DNA of 38,846 nucleotides from an uncultured Oscillospiraceae bacterium (GCA_944387205.1 CALXDZ010000058.1:1-38846); one strand, 5' to 3'. Shown: positions 22,671 through 31,184, counted from the first letter of the stretch. Notes: generated by a model not told the origin, from the sequence alone. Numbers and translations are program-made.

Positions 22671-23599
22671 TCGTACTCTACATTCTGGTGATTTTGGTCC
22701 TTTTGAGCTTTTTCGTGGGCATGGTGTGCCTACGCAAGTGCTGTCTGCGCCAGGCCCCTCCCACGCTGGAGCAGGTCTTTGCCAAGCAGGAGCGGCGCTG
22801 GGGCCGGGACGTGACGGAGCTGCGCCGGTGCGCGGCATGGTACCAGGAGCAAAAGCCGGAGCCCATGGACCTGCTGAGCTTTGACGGGCTCCGGCTCCAT
22901 GCCCGGTATCTCCCGGCAGAGGGGCCATCCAAGGGCCGCGTCCTGCTCTTCCACGGCTACCGCTCCCTGGTGCTGGAGGACCTGGCAGGCCTCATTCCCT
23001 TCTATCACTCCCTGGGCTATGACCTGCTGATCCCGGACCAGCGGGCCCACGGGGACAGCGAGGGGCAGTTCATCGGCTTCGGCGTGCTGGAGCGGAAGGA
23101 CTGCGTCAGCTGGCTGCGGTATCTGGACAGCCGCTTCGGCCCGGCCCCCACCTTCCTGGCCGGAGTTTCCATGGGTGCCACCACCGTGCTCATGGCCGCC
23201 GGAGAGGAGCTGCCGGAGGATGTCCGGGGCGTCATCGGCGACTGCGGCTTCACCTCTCCCCGGGATATCATCGCCCACCAGACCCGGGCGCAGCTTCACC
23301 TGCCCGCCTTCCCCCTGGTGCCTCTGACCTCCCTGCTCAACCGTCTGCTGGCGGGCTACGGCTTTTCTGACTGCTCCACTCTGGACACCCTGGCCCGGAC
23401 GGAGCTGCCGGTGCTGCTGATCCACGGCGAGACCGACGACTTCGTCCCCACGGAGATGAGCCGCCGGAACTACGCCGCTTGCCGCTCGGAAAAGGAGCTG
23501 CTGCTGATTCCCGACGCAGGACATGGCGGGGCCTATCTGGTGGGCGGGGAAACCTACCGCTCCGCCGTTACATCCTTTTTGAACAAACACAATCCCTAA
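22667..23599 (+). CDS. Membrane-anchored alpha/beta hydrolase, 310 aa
   Basis: Residues 2-21 form one membrane segment (LYILVILVLLSFFVGMV). The rest is an alpha/beta-hydrolase domain. FHGYRS (95-100) supplies the oxyanion hole, GVSMGA the nucleophile Ser168, GETDDFVP the acidic residue, and DAGHGG the catalytic His. This resembles the YqkD/BAAT-like serine hydrolases of Firmicutes, often annotated as lysophospholipase or peptidase without proof. The start GTG 22667 overlaps the previous stop (GTGA), and there is no later start that keeps the membrane segment. It shares an operon with the PhnD-like lipoprotein; a shared task at the cell surface is possible. Confidence 0.88.
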   Translation: MIVLYILVILVLLSFFVGMVCLRKCCLRQAPPTLEQVFAKQERRWGRDVTELRRCAAWYQEQKPEPMDLLSFDGLRLHARYLPAEGPSKGRVLLFHGYRSLVLEDLAGLIPFYHSLGYDLLIPDQRAHGDSEGQFIGFGVLERKDCVSWLRYLDSRFGPAPTFLAGVSMGATTVLMAAGEELPEDVRGVIGDCGFTSPRDIIAHQTRAQLHLPAFPLVPLTSLLNRLLAGYGFSDCSTLDTLARTELPVLLIHGETDDFVPTEMSRRNYAACRSEKELLLIPDAGHGGAYLVGGETYRSAVTSFLNKHNP

Positions 23600-23609
23600 G
23601 CATGAAACA

Positions 23610-23644
23610 AGCGGGACCGTCTGTGACGGTCCCGCTCTTTTTTA
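23610..23644 (+). terminator. Terminator of the lipoprotein-hydrolase operon
   Basis: Perfect 12-bp stem AGCGGGACCGTC (23610-23621) and GACGGTCCCGCT (23625-23636), a 3-base loop, then C and six T. It also lies at the end of the converging pyruvyltransferase gene. Confidence 0.92.
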
Positions 23645-23645
23645 T

Positions 23646-25946
23646 TCAGTGCAGCTTTTTCCGAATAGCTGCCTTCAGCTCCGGGGTCAACACCTTGGCT
23701 GCTGCCCGGTAGTACAGCGGCGGCAGCCGCAGATACTTCCGCCGCACCTGCTCGAAGGGCTCCAGGGCATAGGAGGCAAAGAAGGCCCCGCGCTGAGGCG
23801 GCATGGAGATGGGCGAGGCCAGGCGCGGATTGCCGGCAATGGCCCGCTCCGTGGGGAAGGCCACCCGGGCAATGGGCAGCTGGTCAAAGACGTGGCTGGC
23901 CCGCAGGGTGTTCACCAGCAGCAGCCCCACACCCAGCTTCTGCTCCTCCGGCAGCTCGTCCTCCCGCAATCCCCAGAAGTCCCCCAGGGTAAAGTCTCCG
24001 GGCCGGTTCATGGAGGCATAGGGACAGCGGTAGCAGGAGGGCCGCAGGAACAACGCCCGGCCAAAGGCCCGGCCGAACTCCGTCTGCATCAGAGGCCGGG
24101 ACAGCGTGCCGCCGCCCTGGAATTGGGCGGTAAAGTGGCTGTTTTTCCAGCCATTGACCTTATCACGGAATTGAACGGACTGGACCTTCTTGCCGCAGGT
24201 CTCCTCCACCGACCGGACCATGTCCGTCCAGACGCCGGGAGAGGGCACGCCGTGGCACACCACATCACAGGTCAGCAGCCGCTCCGGCCGGCCGCCCAGA
24301 TAGCGGTACAGTCCGTCCACCTGGCAGGGCGTACCGGAAAAGAGCACCGGACGGCTCTCCAGCATCTGGCGCACCTGTCGGTAGGTGGTGCCGATGTCGC
24401 TTTGGACATACTTTACCCCCCGCAGCCGCTTCAGCTCCTCCCGAGTAAAGCAGGCCACATGGTGCACCTGGAGATCGGCGCCCATGGCGGCGCCGAACAC
24501 CACACCGCCGTCCTCTAAAACATAGTCCGCCAGGGCGGAAAATACACCGCCGGAGGTGGAGGCACGGCGGACCGCCTCATCCCGGTTCCACACGGCAAAG
24601 GTGGCGGGCAGATGGCTGGTGGGCGGCGCCGGATGCAGAGCGGGACACACCGCCGTGCAGCGGCCGCACTCCACACAGGTCTTTTGATCCACCACCGGAT
24701 AGCAAAATCCCTCCTTGTCCGGCACCATGGAGATGGCGCTGACAGGGCAGCCGTTGCGGCAGGCGCCGCAGCCGGTGCAGTCATTGCGCTCCGCCAGCCG
24801 GGGCCCCTTGTGCTGCGAAGGCTCTGTCGGCTCCTCCCCTTCCGTCTCCGTGCCGTTGAGGGCCGCCTTGAGCCAGTTCAAGGAGCGCTGCCGCTCCCGC
24901 TCCAGGCGCTCGTTCACCGCTTCATAGTCCACCGGGCTGAGCAGCTCCGCCGTGTCCCCCTTGCCGATGATCCGCTCCGTCAACCCCAGAGTGGTCAGCA
25001 GGTTGTACGTCCGGGAGTGCTCCGGCTCCGCCAGCTCCATAGGCGCCACAGCGGTGAAGAAGGGCTTGCCGAACTGGACGGAAAAGACGGTGCCGTGGAA
25101 GGAGTTGGTGCACACATAGGACGCGTGGCGGAAGAGGCTCAAAAACTCCGCCGGGCCCGCGTCCAGCACGCATTGGGCCTTGGGACAGACCTTGCGGCGC
25201 ATGCCGCAAAGCTGCACCACCGGCAGCCCCGTGGCCTGGGCCAGGCGGGTGATATAGGGGCTCAGAGCCCCGGGGGCGCTGATGCAATAGACCAGGATAT
25301 ACTTTCCCTGCACCACCGGAGGGGCCGACAGCTTCTCCCAGTCCGTACGCCGCAGCAGCAGCGTGGGGTCCAGCACCACCCGGGCCTCCCGCCCGGTGGC
25401 CTTGCGGACGATGCGCTGCCCCTGCCGCTCCCGGACGGAGATGGCGGAGAAGCTTTCCAGATAGCCCTTGAGCTCCTCCTCCATGGCGGTTGGCAGCTCC
25501 GGGATGCCGAAGGAGGGGGCATAGGACACCTTCCTGCCCTGGGCAAAGGCGGAGAAGAACACCGGGTCAAAGCGGCCGTTGGGGAAGATCTTGGGGTTCC
25601 AGATCTGGTCGCTGCCGGAGAGGTACACGTCATAGTCCGGGCAGTTCCGCCGCAGATCCTCCAGGCTGGTAAAATGCCGGGCTGTCTTGGGCAGATACTT
25701 CCGGGCAAATTCCTCAAACCGGTCATACCGGGTCTGCAGCGCCCGGTGATGCAGCGTGGTATGGGCGTCGGAGAGCAGGGCGGAGGGGCTGGTAGGCCTG
25801 CGGTAGAGGGCGTTATTCTGATTGACGTAGTAGTCAATGATCTCGCACTGGCTCCCCAGGGACTCCACGGCGCGAACCGTGGCCGCCGCCTGGAACTGGG
25901 CGCCGTAGTGATGGATGTGATAAAAGGTCACAAGAGCCGTTTTCAA
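23646..25946 (-). CDS. Polysaccharide pyruvyltransferase fused to FrhB-like iron-sulfur protein, 766 aa
   Basis: Residues about 1-340 match the polysaccharide pyruvyltransferase (CsaB-like) fold: TFYHIHHYGAQFQA at the start, YLSGSDQIWN, and a late CTNSFHGTVFSVQFGKPF. Residues about 375-435 hold two 4Fe-4S motifs (CTGCGACRNGCP and CVECGRCTAVCP). Residues about 445-725 match the coenzyme F420 hydrogenase/dehydrogenase beta-subunit (FrhB-like) family (STSGGVFSALADYVLE, then FSGTPCQVDGLYRYL). In other gut bacteria these two activities occur side by side in exopolysaccharide loci, sometimes fused; here there is no glycosyltransferase nearby. Start is TTG 25946 (no ATG fits the pyruvyltransferase start), with AAAGGA about 12 bases upstream. 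It may modify a cell-surface polymer with a redox-dependent pyruvyl or related group. The electron donor is unknown. Confidence 0.88.
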   Translation of the reverse strand: MKTALVTFYHIHHYGAQFQAAATVRAVESLGSQCEIIDYYVNQNNALYRRPTSPSALLSDAHTTLHHRALQTRYDRFEEFARKYLPKTARHFTSLEDLRRNCPDYDVYLSGSDQIWNPKIFPNGRFDPVFFSAFAQGRKVSYAPSFGIPELPTAMEEELKGYLESFSAISVRERQGQRIVRKATGREARVVLDPTLLLRRTDWEKLSAPPVVQGKYILVYCISAPGALSPYITRLAQATGLPVVQLCGMRRKVCPKAQCVLDAGPAEFLSLFRHASYVCTNSFHGTVFSVQFGKPFFTAVAPMELAEPEHSRTYNLLTTLGLTERIIGKGDTAELLSPVDYEAVNERLERERQRSLNWLKAALNGTETEGEEPTEPSQHKGPRLAERNDCTGCGACRNGCPVSAISMVPDKEGFCYPVVDQKTCVECGRCTAVCPALHPAPPTSHLPATFAVWNRDEAVRRASTSGGVFSALADYVLEDGGVVFGAAMGADLQVHHVACFTREELKRLRGVKYVQSDIGTTYRQVRQMLESRPVLFSGTPCQVDGLYRYLGGRPERLLTCDVVCHGVPSPGVWTDMVRSVEETCGKKVQSVQFRDKVNGWKNSHFTAQFQGGGTLSRPLMQTEFGRAFGRALFLRPSCYRCPYASMNRPGDFTLGDFWGLREDELPEEQKLGVGLLLVNTLRASHVFDQLPIARVAFPTERAIAGNPRLASPISMPPQRGAFFASYALEPFEQVRRKYLRLPPLYYRAAAKVLTPELKAAIRKKLH

Positions 25947-26034
25947 AGCGGATACCGTTCCTTTCTGCCATCCGGTCGAAGCCGGTCCGTCGCTGCCCCG
26001 GCACGAGCCGGGTACTTCTTCCCGAAAGGGGGAG

Positions 26035-26074
26035 GCCTGTCCTCCGCCCGGAACGCATCCGGCGGTGGACAGGC
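26035..26074. repeat. Long hairpin upstream of the pyruvyltransferase gene
   Basis: Fourteen-base arms GCCTGTCCTCCGCC (26035-26048) and GGCGGTGGACAGGC (26061-26074) with one mismatch and an inner GGA/TCC pairing. It lies in the 176-base gap before the pyruvyltransferase gene. No T-run follows on either strand. It may be a leader structure or a weak terminator of the cysteine desulfidase gene. Confidence 0.55.
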
Positions 26075-26122
26075 ACTCCTTTCCCCGGTTTTTGGATCCC
26101 GCAGGACCCGGCCGGTATGGAT

Positions 26123-27397
26123 TTATTCCTTGGTCATGATCTCCAGGATGGTCCGGTCGGTCTGCTTCATACCCTCCCGGGCCAGGACTCCCACGTTGAC
26201 GATGGTCTCCTCCGGGTCATTGGCCAGGATACCGTCGCCGCCGTTGAAGTTGTTGTTGGTCTTGTACATCTCGTAGCCCAGGATACCGGCTTCCACGCCT
26301 GCGGCGATCTTGGAGGCGCAGGAGGCCTTGGCACCGTCGCAGATGGTACCGGAGAGCATGGCCACAGCGTTGACCACCGTGTGGGAAATGGCCTCATAGC
26401 TGCCGTCCAGCAGGTAGGCGATGCCCGCACCTGCGCCGGCGCCGGCGCTGATGGCGCCGCAGTAGGCGGACAGACGGCCGATGCCGGTCTTCTGGTGGAT
26501 GGTCACCAGGTCAGACACAGCCAGGGCGCGGTACAGCTTCTCCTGAGAAACCTTCAGGTGCTTGGCATAGCGGATGACAGGCAAAGAGGCGGTCATGCCC
26601 TGGTTGCCGGAGCCGGAGACGATGCACACAGGCATCTCGCAGCCGCTCATACGGGCGTCGGAACCGGCGGCGGCCCAGGCACGGGCCTCGGTGCGGATAT
26701 CGTTTCCGAAGGTGTCCAGCAGCAAAGAGCCCAGATTGGAGCCCCAGTTGCCCCGGAGACCCTCTTCAGCAATGGCGGTGTTGTACTGGATCTGAACATC
26801 CAGCATGGGAGCCAGACGGGCGGTGTCCACGGTATTGGCGAACTCCAGAATGTCGGCCAGGTTCAGCACGCTGCGGTCGGTCATGTGCTCACCGCTGTCC
26901 CCGTCCAGAGACTTCTCCATCAGCACCTTGCCGTCCTTCTCGATGAGGACGATGTTGGTGTGGCTGTCCGCGATCCGGACCTTGGCGCAGGACTCGCCGG
27001 CCCAGCCGGTGATGATGATGTCCAGCACATGGGGGGTGTCCGGGCAGGAGACCTGGATGGGCACCTTGTCCAAAAATGCGGCGATATCAGCGTGCTTTTC
27101 CTCGGGGACGGAGGCGATGACCTGGAGTTCACGGTCCGCCTCGCCAGCCACGATGCCCACTGCCACAGCCGCCTTCAGGCCCTTCATGCCGCCGGTGTTG
27201 GGGACGACGACACTTTTGACGTTCTTCAGGATGTTACCCGAAACCTCCGCCAGGACACGGTCAGGCTCAGCACCCAGCGCCTTGCGCATCTGAGCCGCCG
27301 CGTAGGCTACGGCAATGGGCTCCGTACACCCTGTGGCGGGGATAAGCTCTTCCTTCAAAATTGCCAAATAGGCATCCACGATCTTTTCATTCAACAT
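26123..27397 (-). CDS. cyuA: L-cysteine desulfidase / serine dehydratase-like (UPF0597, CyuA type), 424 aa
   Basis: Iron-sulfur enzyme of the UPF0597 family related to the alpha part of L-serine dehydratase. It is expected to split L-cysteine to pyruvate, sulfide and ammonia. Conserved parts: ATGCTEPIAVAYAAA with Cys24, VVPNTGG, a Cys in SGCEMPVC, a Cys in YCGAISAGAGAGAGI, and CDGAKASCASK, which probably bind a 4Fe-4S cluster. Length is normal. ATG 27397 has AGGAGG 8 bases upstream; the longer upstream frame lacks support. It lies 38 bases downstream of the dCMP deaminase gene on the same strand, probably in one transcript, although the two pathways have no obvious link. Serine could be an alternative substrate. 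Confidence 0.88.
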   Translation of the reverse strand: MLNEKIVDAYLAILKEELIPATGCTEPIAVAYAAAQMRKALGAEPDRVLAEVSGNILKNVKSVVVPNTGGMKGLKAAVAVGIVAGEADRELQVIASVPEEKHADIAAFLDKVPIQVSCPDTPHVLDIIITGWAGESCAKVRIADSHTNIVLIEKDGKVLMEKSLDGDSGEHMTDRSVLNLADILEFANTVDTARLAPMLDVQIQYNTAIAEEGLRGNWGSNLGSLLLDTFGNDIRTEARAWAAAGSDARMSGCEMPVCIVSGSGNQGMTASLPVIRYAKHLKVSQEKLYRALAVSDLVTIHQKTGIGRLSAYCGAISAGAGAGAGIAYLLDGSYEAISHTVVNAVAMLSGTICDGAKASCASKIAAGVEAGILGYEMYKTNNNFNGGDGILANDPEETIVNVGVLAREGMKQTDRTILEIMTKE

Positions 27398-27435
27398 GGA
27401 TAGCTCCTCCTTTTTTCTTTCTAAAAATGGTTGTG

Positions 27436-27912
27436 CTAAATCAGGTCCAGGTCGTCTTCCTTGACCCATTCCTCTACTGGAACCACCTCAAATTCCGTTT
27501 CCGTCCGGCGAATCACCACCTCTTTTAGTCCGGAATTGATGACCAGTCGGCGGCACATAGGACAGGAGGTTGCGTCTCCCAACAGCTGACCTGTTCTGGC
27601 ATCCCGCCCCACCAGATAGATGGTACCTCCCACCATATCCCTTCTGGCGGCGGAGATGATGGCATTGGCCTCCGCGTGGACGCTGCGGCAGAGCTCATAC
27701 CGTTCCCCCCGGGGGACACTGCGCTGCTCCCGGGCACAAAAGCCCAGGTCCGTACAGTTTTTTCTCCCGCGGGGCGCCCCGTTGTAGCCGGTGGAGATGA
27801 TCTCATCGTTTTTCACGATGATGGCTCCATAAACACGGCGCAAGCAGGTGGCCCGCTCCAGGACCGTTTGAGCAATGTCTAAATAGTAGTTTTCCTTGCT
27901 GATTCGACTCAT
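27436..27912 (-). CDS. dCMP deaminase-family zinc protein (ComEB type), 158 aa
   Basis: Zinc-dependent cytidine/deoxycytidylate deaminase fold. The zinc and catalytic motif is SVHAEANAI with His and the proton-transfer Glu, completed by SCPMCRR with two Cys. GYNGAPRGRKNC and the N-terminal VYGAIIVKNDEI fit dCMP deaminases and ComEB-like proteins. It should convert dCMP to dUMP for thymidylate synthesis. The start ATG 27912 has AGAGGG upstream, and a promoter with TTGCAT, a 17-base spacer and TATGAT lies at 28002-27974. It heads a two-gene unit with the cysteine desulfidase. Confidence 0.9.
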   Translation of the reverse strand: MSRISKENYYLDIAQTVLERATCLRRVYGAIIVKNDEIISTGYNGAPRGRKNCTDLGFCAREQRSVPRGERYELCRSVHAEANAIISAARRDMVGGTIYLVGRDARTGQLLGDATSCPMCRRLVINSGLKEVVIRRTETEFEVVPVEEWVKEDDLDLI

Positions 27913-27973
27913 AGCCGCCCTCTTTCCGCGCTGCGGTCCTCCCGCACTGTGTACTCACTTTCTGTCTTTTCGT

Positions 27974-28002
27974 ATCATAGCATAGAAGTCGTCAGAATGC
28001 AA
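27974..28002 (-). promoter_or_regulatory. Sigma-A promoter of the dCMP deaminase unit
   Basis: On the minus strand TTGCAT (28002-27997), 17 bases, TATGAT (27979-27974). It is back to back with the thioesterase promoter, about 60 bases away. Confidence 0.7.
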
Positions 28003-28065
28003 TAAAAAGCGCCGTTTTCTCCCCTTTCCTCCCCTTCCATTTTCAGGTTTTTTCGTCAGGTCAAG

Positions 28066-28094
28066 TTGCATTTTACGGAAAGATTGGTTATAAT
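28066..28094 (+). promoter_or_regulatory. Sigma-A promoter of the thioesterase gene
   Basis: TTGCAT (28066-28071), 17 bases, and a perfect TATAAT (28089-28094), 36 bases before the ATG. Confidence 0.8.
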
Positions 28095-28129
28095 ATTTTT
28101 TTATGAATTGGAAAGGATGACAAAATGCC

Positions 28130-28525
28130 ATGGCACAAGAAGAACTCAAGCAAAACGGAACCGACGCCTTTTTCACCATCAACCACATGCGGGTGGTTCT
28201 GCGGGAAACCGATCATGCCATCGCAGAGCTGACCGTTATGCCGGACAGCTGCAACCCCTATGGCCGGGTCCACGGTGGTGCCTTTTACACCTTGGGCGAT
28301 ACCGCTTCCGGCACCGCAGTCCACACGGACGGCCGTCTCTATGTCACCCAGGAGAGCTCCTTCCATTTCCTGCGCAACGTCACCGTGGGGCACACGGTCC
28401 GGGCAGAGGCGGTGATCCGCCACCGGGGCCACACCACCTGCCTCTCTGAGGTCACCTTTACCGACGAGACCGGCCAGCTGCTGGCGCTGGGCGAATATAC
28501 CTTTTTCTGCATCAACCGGCAATAA
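28130..28525 (+). CDS. PaaI-family hot-dog thioesterase, 131 aa
   Basis: Hot-dog fold acyl-CoA thioesterase of the PaaI group. The signature NPYGRVHGGAFYTLGDTASG contains the HGG loop and the acidic residue that activates water in the family. The last strands (LSEVTFTDETGQLLALGEYTFF) are typical. It should cleave a small acyl or aryl-CoA ester; the substrate is unknown. AAGGA lies about 12 bases before ATG 28130, which is long; the ATG 6 bases earlier is out of frame. It is a single gene with its own promoter and terminator. Confidence 0.9.
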   Translation: MAQEELKQNGTDAFFTINHMRVVLRETDHAIAELTVMPDSCNPYGRVHGGAFYTLGDTASGTAVHTDGRLYVTQESSFHFLRNVTVGHTVRAEAVIRHRGHTTCLSEVTFTDETGQLLALGEYTFFCINRQ

Positions 28526-28540
28526 TATTTGCGTGCTTAT

Positions 28541-28572
28541 GGCCCTGTCTTCGGACAGGGCCTTTCCTTTTC
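28541..28572 (+). terminator. Terminator of the thioesterase gene
   Basis: Perfect 9-bp stem GGCCCTGTC (28541-28549) and GACAGGGCC (28554-28562) with a TTCG-type loop, then TTTCCTTTTC. Confidence 0.85.
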
Positions 28573-28716
28573 TTCCGGTGAAACTTTTAAATTCCCCACC
28601 GGACTTTAGGGAAACTATATAAGTGCAATTTATTGTAAATCGATTTATTATTTCAATTTCAGATAAATTCTCTGACATATTTCTCAAAACCCGCTGGCTT
28701 TTTGTGGATTTTCATG

Positions 28717-28755
28717 TATAATATTCCCCAGGGAAATTGGTTAAAAAGTTAACAA
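28717..28755 (+). promoter_or_regulatory. hyd operon -10 box and candidate Rex operator
   Basis: A perfect TATAAT (28717-28722) follows a TG pair; the -35 region is weak. Sixteen bases after it lies TGGTTAA (28738-28744), AAAG, TTAACAA (28749-28755). This differs by one base from the Rex palindrome TTGTTAA-N4-TTAACAA. Rex senses the NADH/NAD ratio and represses fermentative and hydrogenase genes when NADH is low; binding here would block transcription start. The 280-base gap before hydC is otherwise AT-rich with no gene seen. Confidence 0.65.
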
Positions 28756-28807
28756 AGAGAGCTTCATTCCAGCGTCGTATTCCCAATTTTTGAGGAGGAG
28801 AACTGCC

Positions 28808-29290
28808 ATGAGCAAGGATCTGACCCGTGTAGAGGAGATTCTGGCGTCCTATGACTATGAGCCTCACCACCTCATCGCCATCATGCAGGACATCCAGAGC
28901 GAGTACAAGTACCTCAGCCAGGATATGCTGTGTCTGATTGCTCAGAAGCTTGGTCTGAGCATCGCCAAGGTATACAGCGTCGCCACCTTCTATGAGAACT
29001 TTTCCCTGGAAGCAAAGGGAAAATACATCATCCGTGTCTGTGACGGCACTGCCTGTCACGTGCGCAAATCTGGTCCCATCTACGACGCCATCCGCAAGGA
29101 ACTGGGGCTCATCGGCAAGCAGAAGACCTCTGCCGACGGGATGTTCACTCTGGAGACGGTGGCCTGCCTGGGCGCCTGCGGCCTTGCGCCGGTGATGACC
29201 GTCAACGACGTGGTCCATGCTCAGATGACGCCGGAGTCCGCTCTGGCACTGCTGGACGAGCTGCGGAAGGAGGATGCTGCAAATGCCTAA
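28808..29290 (+). CDS. hydC: NADH-dependent [FeFe] hydrogenase, NuoE-like subunit HydC
   Basis: Thioredoxin-like [2Fe-2S] protein of 160 residues, related to NuoE. The cluster ligands lie in CDGTACHV and CLGACGLAP (CX4C and CX3C). It passes electrons between the FMN/NADH subunit and the rest of the hydrogenase complex in the cytoplasm. The ATG at 28808 has GAGGAGG 9 bases upstream; a TTG at 28790 lies before the ribosome site and is rejected. It is the first gene of hydCBA, behind the Rex-like operator, and overlaps hydB by 8 bases. Confidence 0.94.
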   Translation: MSKDLTRVEEILASYDYEPHHLIAIMQDIQSEYKYLSQDMLCLIAQKLGLSIAKVYSVATFYENFSLEAKGKYIIRVCDGTACHVRKSGPIYDAIRKELGLIGKQKTSADGMFTLETVACLGACGLAPVMTVNDVVHAQMTPESALALLDELRKEDAANA

Positions 29291-31181
29291 GCTGACGAGA
29301 GAGAGCTTCCATGTGCTTCAATCCAATGCTAAAAACGCCCTGCGTCTTTCGGAGCAGCAGACCTCCGTTCTGATCTGCGCCGGTACCGGCTGCATCGCCG
29401 GCGGCTCTCTGAAGATCTATGAAAATCTGAAAGCTGAGTGCGAAAAGAGAAATCTGAACGTCTATGTGGGCCTCTTCCATGAGTCCGACGAGGAGGAGAG
29501 CATCCACATCAAAATGAGTGGCTGCCATGGCTTCTGCGAGATGGGCCCCCTGGTCCACATCGAGCCTTTGGGCGTCATGTACATCCACGTTAAGCCTGAG
29601 GACTGCCAGGAGATCCTGGAGAAGACGGTGCTGGGCGGCGAGATCATCGACCGTCTTGTCTATCATCTGGACGGCGTGGCCTATCCCAAGCAGGAGGACA
29701 TTCCCTTCTATAAGCTCCAGCATCGGGTGGTGCTGGAAAACTGCGGCAAGAGCGACGCGGAGGACATTCGGGAGTACATTGCCAAGGGCGGCTACGCCGC
29801 TTTTGAAAAGGCTCTGTTTGACATGACCGACGTGGACATCTGCAATGCCATCGTGGACTCCGGCCTCCGGGGCCGGGGCGGCGGCGGCTTCCCCGCCGGC
29901 CGCAAATGGGACAGCGTCCGGCGCTTCAAAGCCCCCCAGAAGTATGTGGTCTGCAACGGCGACGAGGGCGACCCCGGCGCCTTCATGGACCGCTCCGTGA
30001 TGGAGGGCAACCCCCACAGCGTGCTGGAGGGCATGCTCATCGCCGGCCGGGCCGCCGGCTGCACCGAGGGCTACATCTATGTCCGGGCGGAGTATCCCCT
30101 GGCGGTGAACCGCCTGAAGGCGGCCATCGCTAACGCCGAGGAGCTGGGATTGCTGGGCGAGAACATCCTGGGCTCCGATTTCAGCTTCCGCATCCACGTC
30201 AACCGGGGTGCCGGCGCCTTCGTCTGCGGCGAGGGCAGCGCCCTGACCGCCTCCATCGAGGGCAACCGAGGCATGCCCCGGGTCAAGCCGCCCCGGACCG
30301 TGGAGCACGGCCTGTGGGCCCAGCCCACCATCCTCAACAACGTGGAGACCTTCGCCAACGTGCCCCTCATCATCCGCAACGGCGCCGCCTGGTACCGCTC
30401 CATCGGTACCGGCAACAGCCCCGGCACCAAGGCCTTTGCCCTCACCGGCAATGTGAACAACACCGGCCTTATCGAGGTCCCCATGGGCACCACGCTGCGC
30501 AAGATCATCTTTGATATCGGCGGCGGCATCAAAAACGGCAAGAAGTTCAAGGCTGTGCAGATCGGCGGCCCCTCCGGCGGCTGCTGCTGCGCCAGCGCCG
30601 AGCACCTGGACCTGCCTCTGGACTTTGACTCCCTGAAGAAGATCGGCGCCATGATCGGCTCCGGTGGTCTGGTGGTCATGGACGAGGACAACTGCATGGT
30701 GGAAGTGGCCCGGTTCTTCATGCGCTTTACCCAGAACGAGTCCTGCGGCAAGTGCGTTCCCTGCCGGGAGGGCACCAAGCGGATGCTGGAGATCCTGGAC
30801 CGGATCCTGGCCAACGAGGGCACGCTGGAGGATCTGGACCTTCTGGAGGAGCTGGCGGACACAATCACCAACACCGCCCTGTGCGGTCTGGGCCAGAGCG
30901 CCTGCAAGCCCGTGCAGAGCACCCTCCGGTATTTCCGGGACGAGTACCTGCGGCACGTGGTGGACCACCACTGCCCCATCTGCAACAAGGAGAAGCCCCA
31001 CCCCGTCATCGACGCGGACAAGTGCAAGGGCTGCGGCAAGTGCCGCAAGACCTGCCCCATGGAGGCCATCTCCGGCAGTCCCAAGCAGGTCCACACCATC
31101 GATCCGGAAAAGTGCGTCAACTGCGGCGCCTGCGTGAGCAGCTGCCCCTTCGGCGCCATCGCCGCCAGCAAGGAGGGTTAA
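29283..31181 (+). CDS. hydB: NADH-dependent [FeFe] hydrogenase, NuoF-like subunit HydB
   Basis: Flavin subunit of 632 residues. An N-terminal [2Fe-2S] thioredoxin-like part (CAGTGCIAGG, then CHGFCEMGP) is followed by the NuoF core: GLRGRGGGGFPAGRKW for NADH binding and NGDEGDPGAFMDR for FMN. Next come a SLBB-like part and ESCGKCVPCREG, a 4Fe-4S site. The C-terminus has two ferredoxin motifs (CKGCGKCRKTCP and CVNCGACVSSCP). It oxidises or reduces NAD(H) and, in bifurcating complexes, splits electrons between NAD and ferredoxin. The start at 29283 is chosen because AGGAGG lies 9 bases upstream; an ATG at 29274 touches the ribosome site. hydA begins 3 bases after its stop. Confidence 0.95.
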   Translation: MPKLTRESFHVLQSNAKNALRLSEQQTSVLICAGTGCIAGGSLKIYENLKAECEKRNLNVYVGLFHESDEEESIHIKMSGCHGFCEMGPLVHIEPLGVMYIHVKPEDCQEILEKTVLGGEIIDRLVYHLDGVAYPKQEDIPFYKLQHRVVLENCGKSDAEDIREYIAKGGYAAFEKALFDMTDVDICNAIVDSGLRGRGGGGFPAGRKWDSVRRFKAPQKYVVCNGDEGDPGAFMDRSVMEGNPHSVLEGMLIAGRAAGCTEGYIYVRAEYPLAVNRLKAAIANAEELGLLGENILGSDFSFRIHVNRGAGAFVCGEGSALTASIEGNRGMPRVKPPRTVEHGLWAQPTILNNVETFANVPLIIRNGAAWYRSIGTGNSPGTKAFALTGNVNNTGLIEVPMGTTLRKIIFDIGGGIKNGKKFKAVQIGGPSGGCCCASAEHLDLPLDFDSLKKIGAMIGSGGLVVMDEDNCMVEVARFFMRFTQNESCGKCVPCREGTKRMLEILDRILANEGTLEDLDLLEELADTITNTALCGLGQSACKPVQSTLRYFRDEYLRHVVDHHCPICNKEKPHPVIDADKCKGCGKCRKTCPMEAISGSPKQVHTIDPEKCVNCGACVSSCPFGAIAASKEG

Positions 31182-31184
31182 GTC

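Noticed and set aside
24612..26276. Open frame of 554 codons opposite the pyruvyltransferase-FrhB gene
   Set aside because: It is antisense to iron-sulfur and transferase motifs and has no protein-like features.
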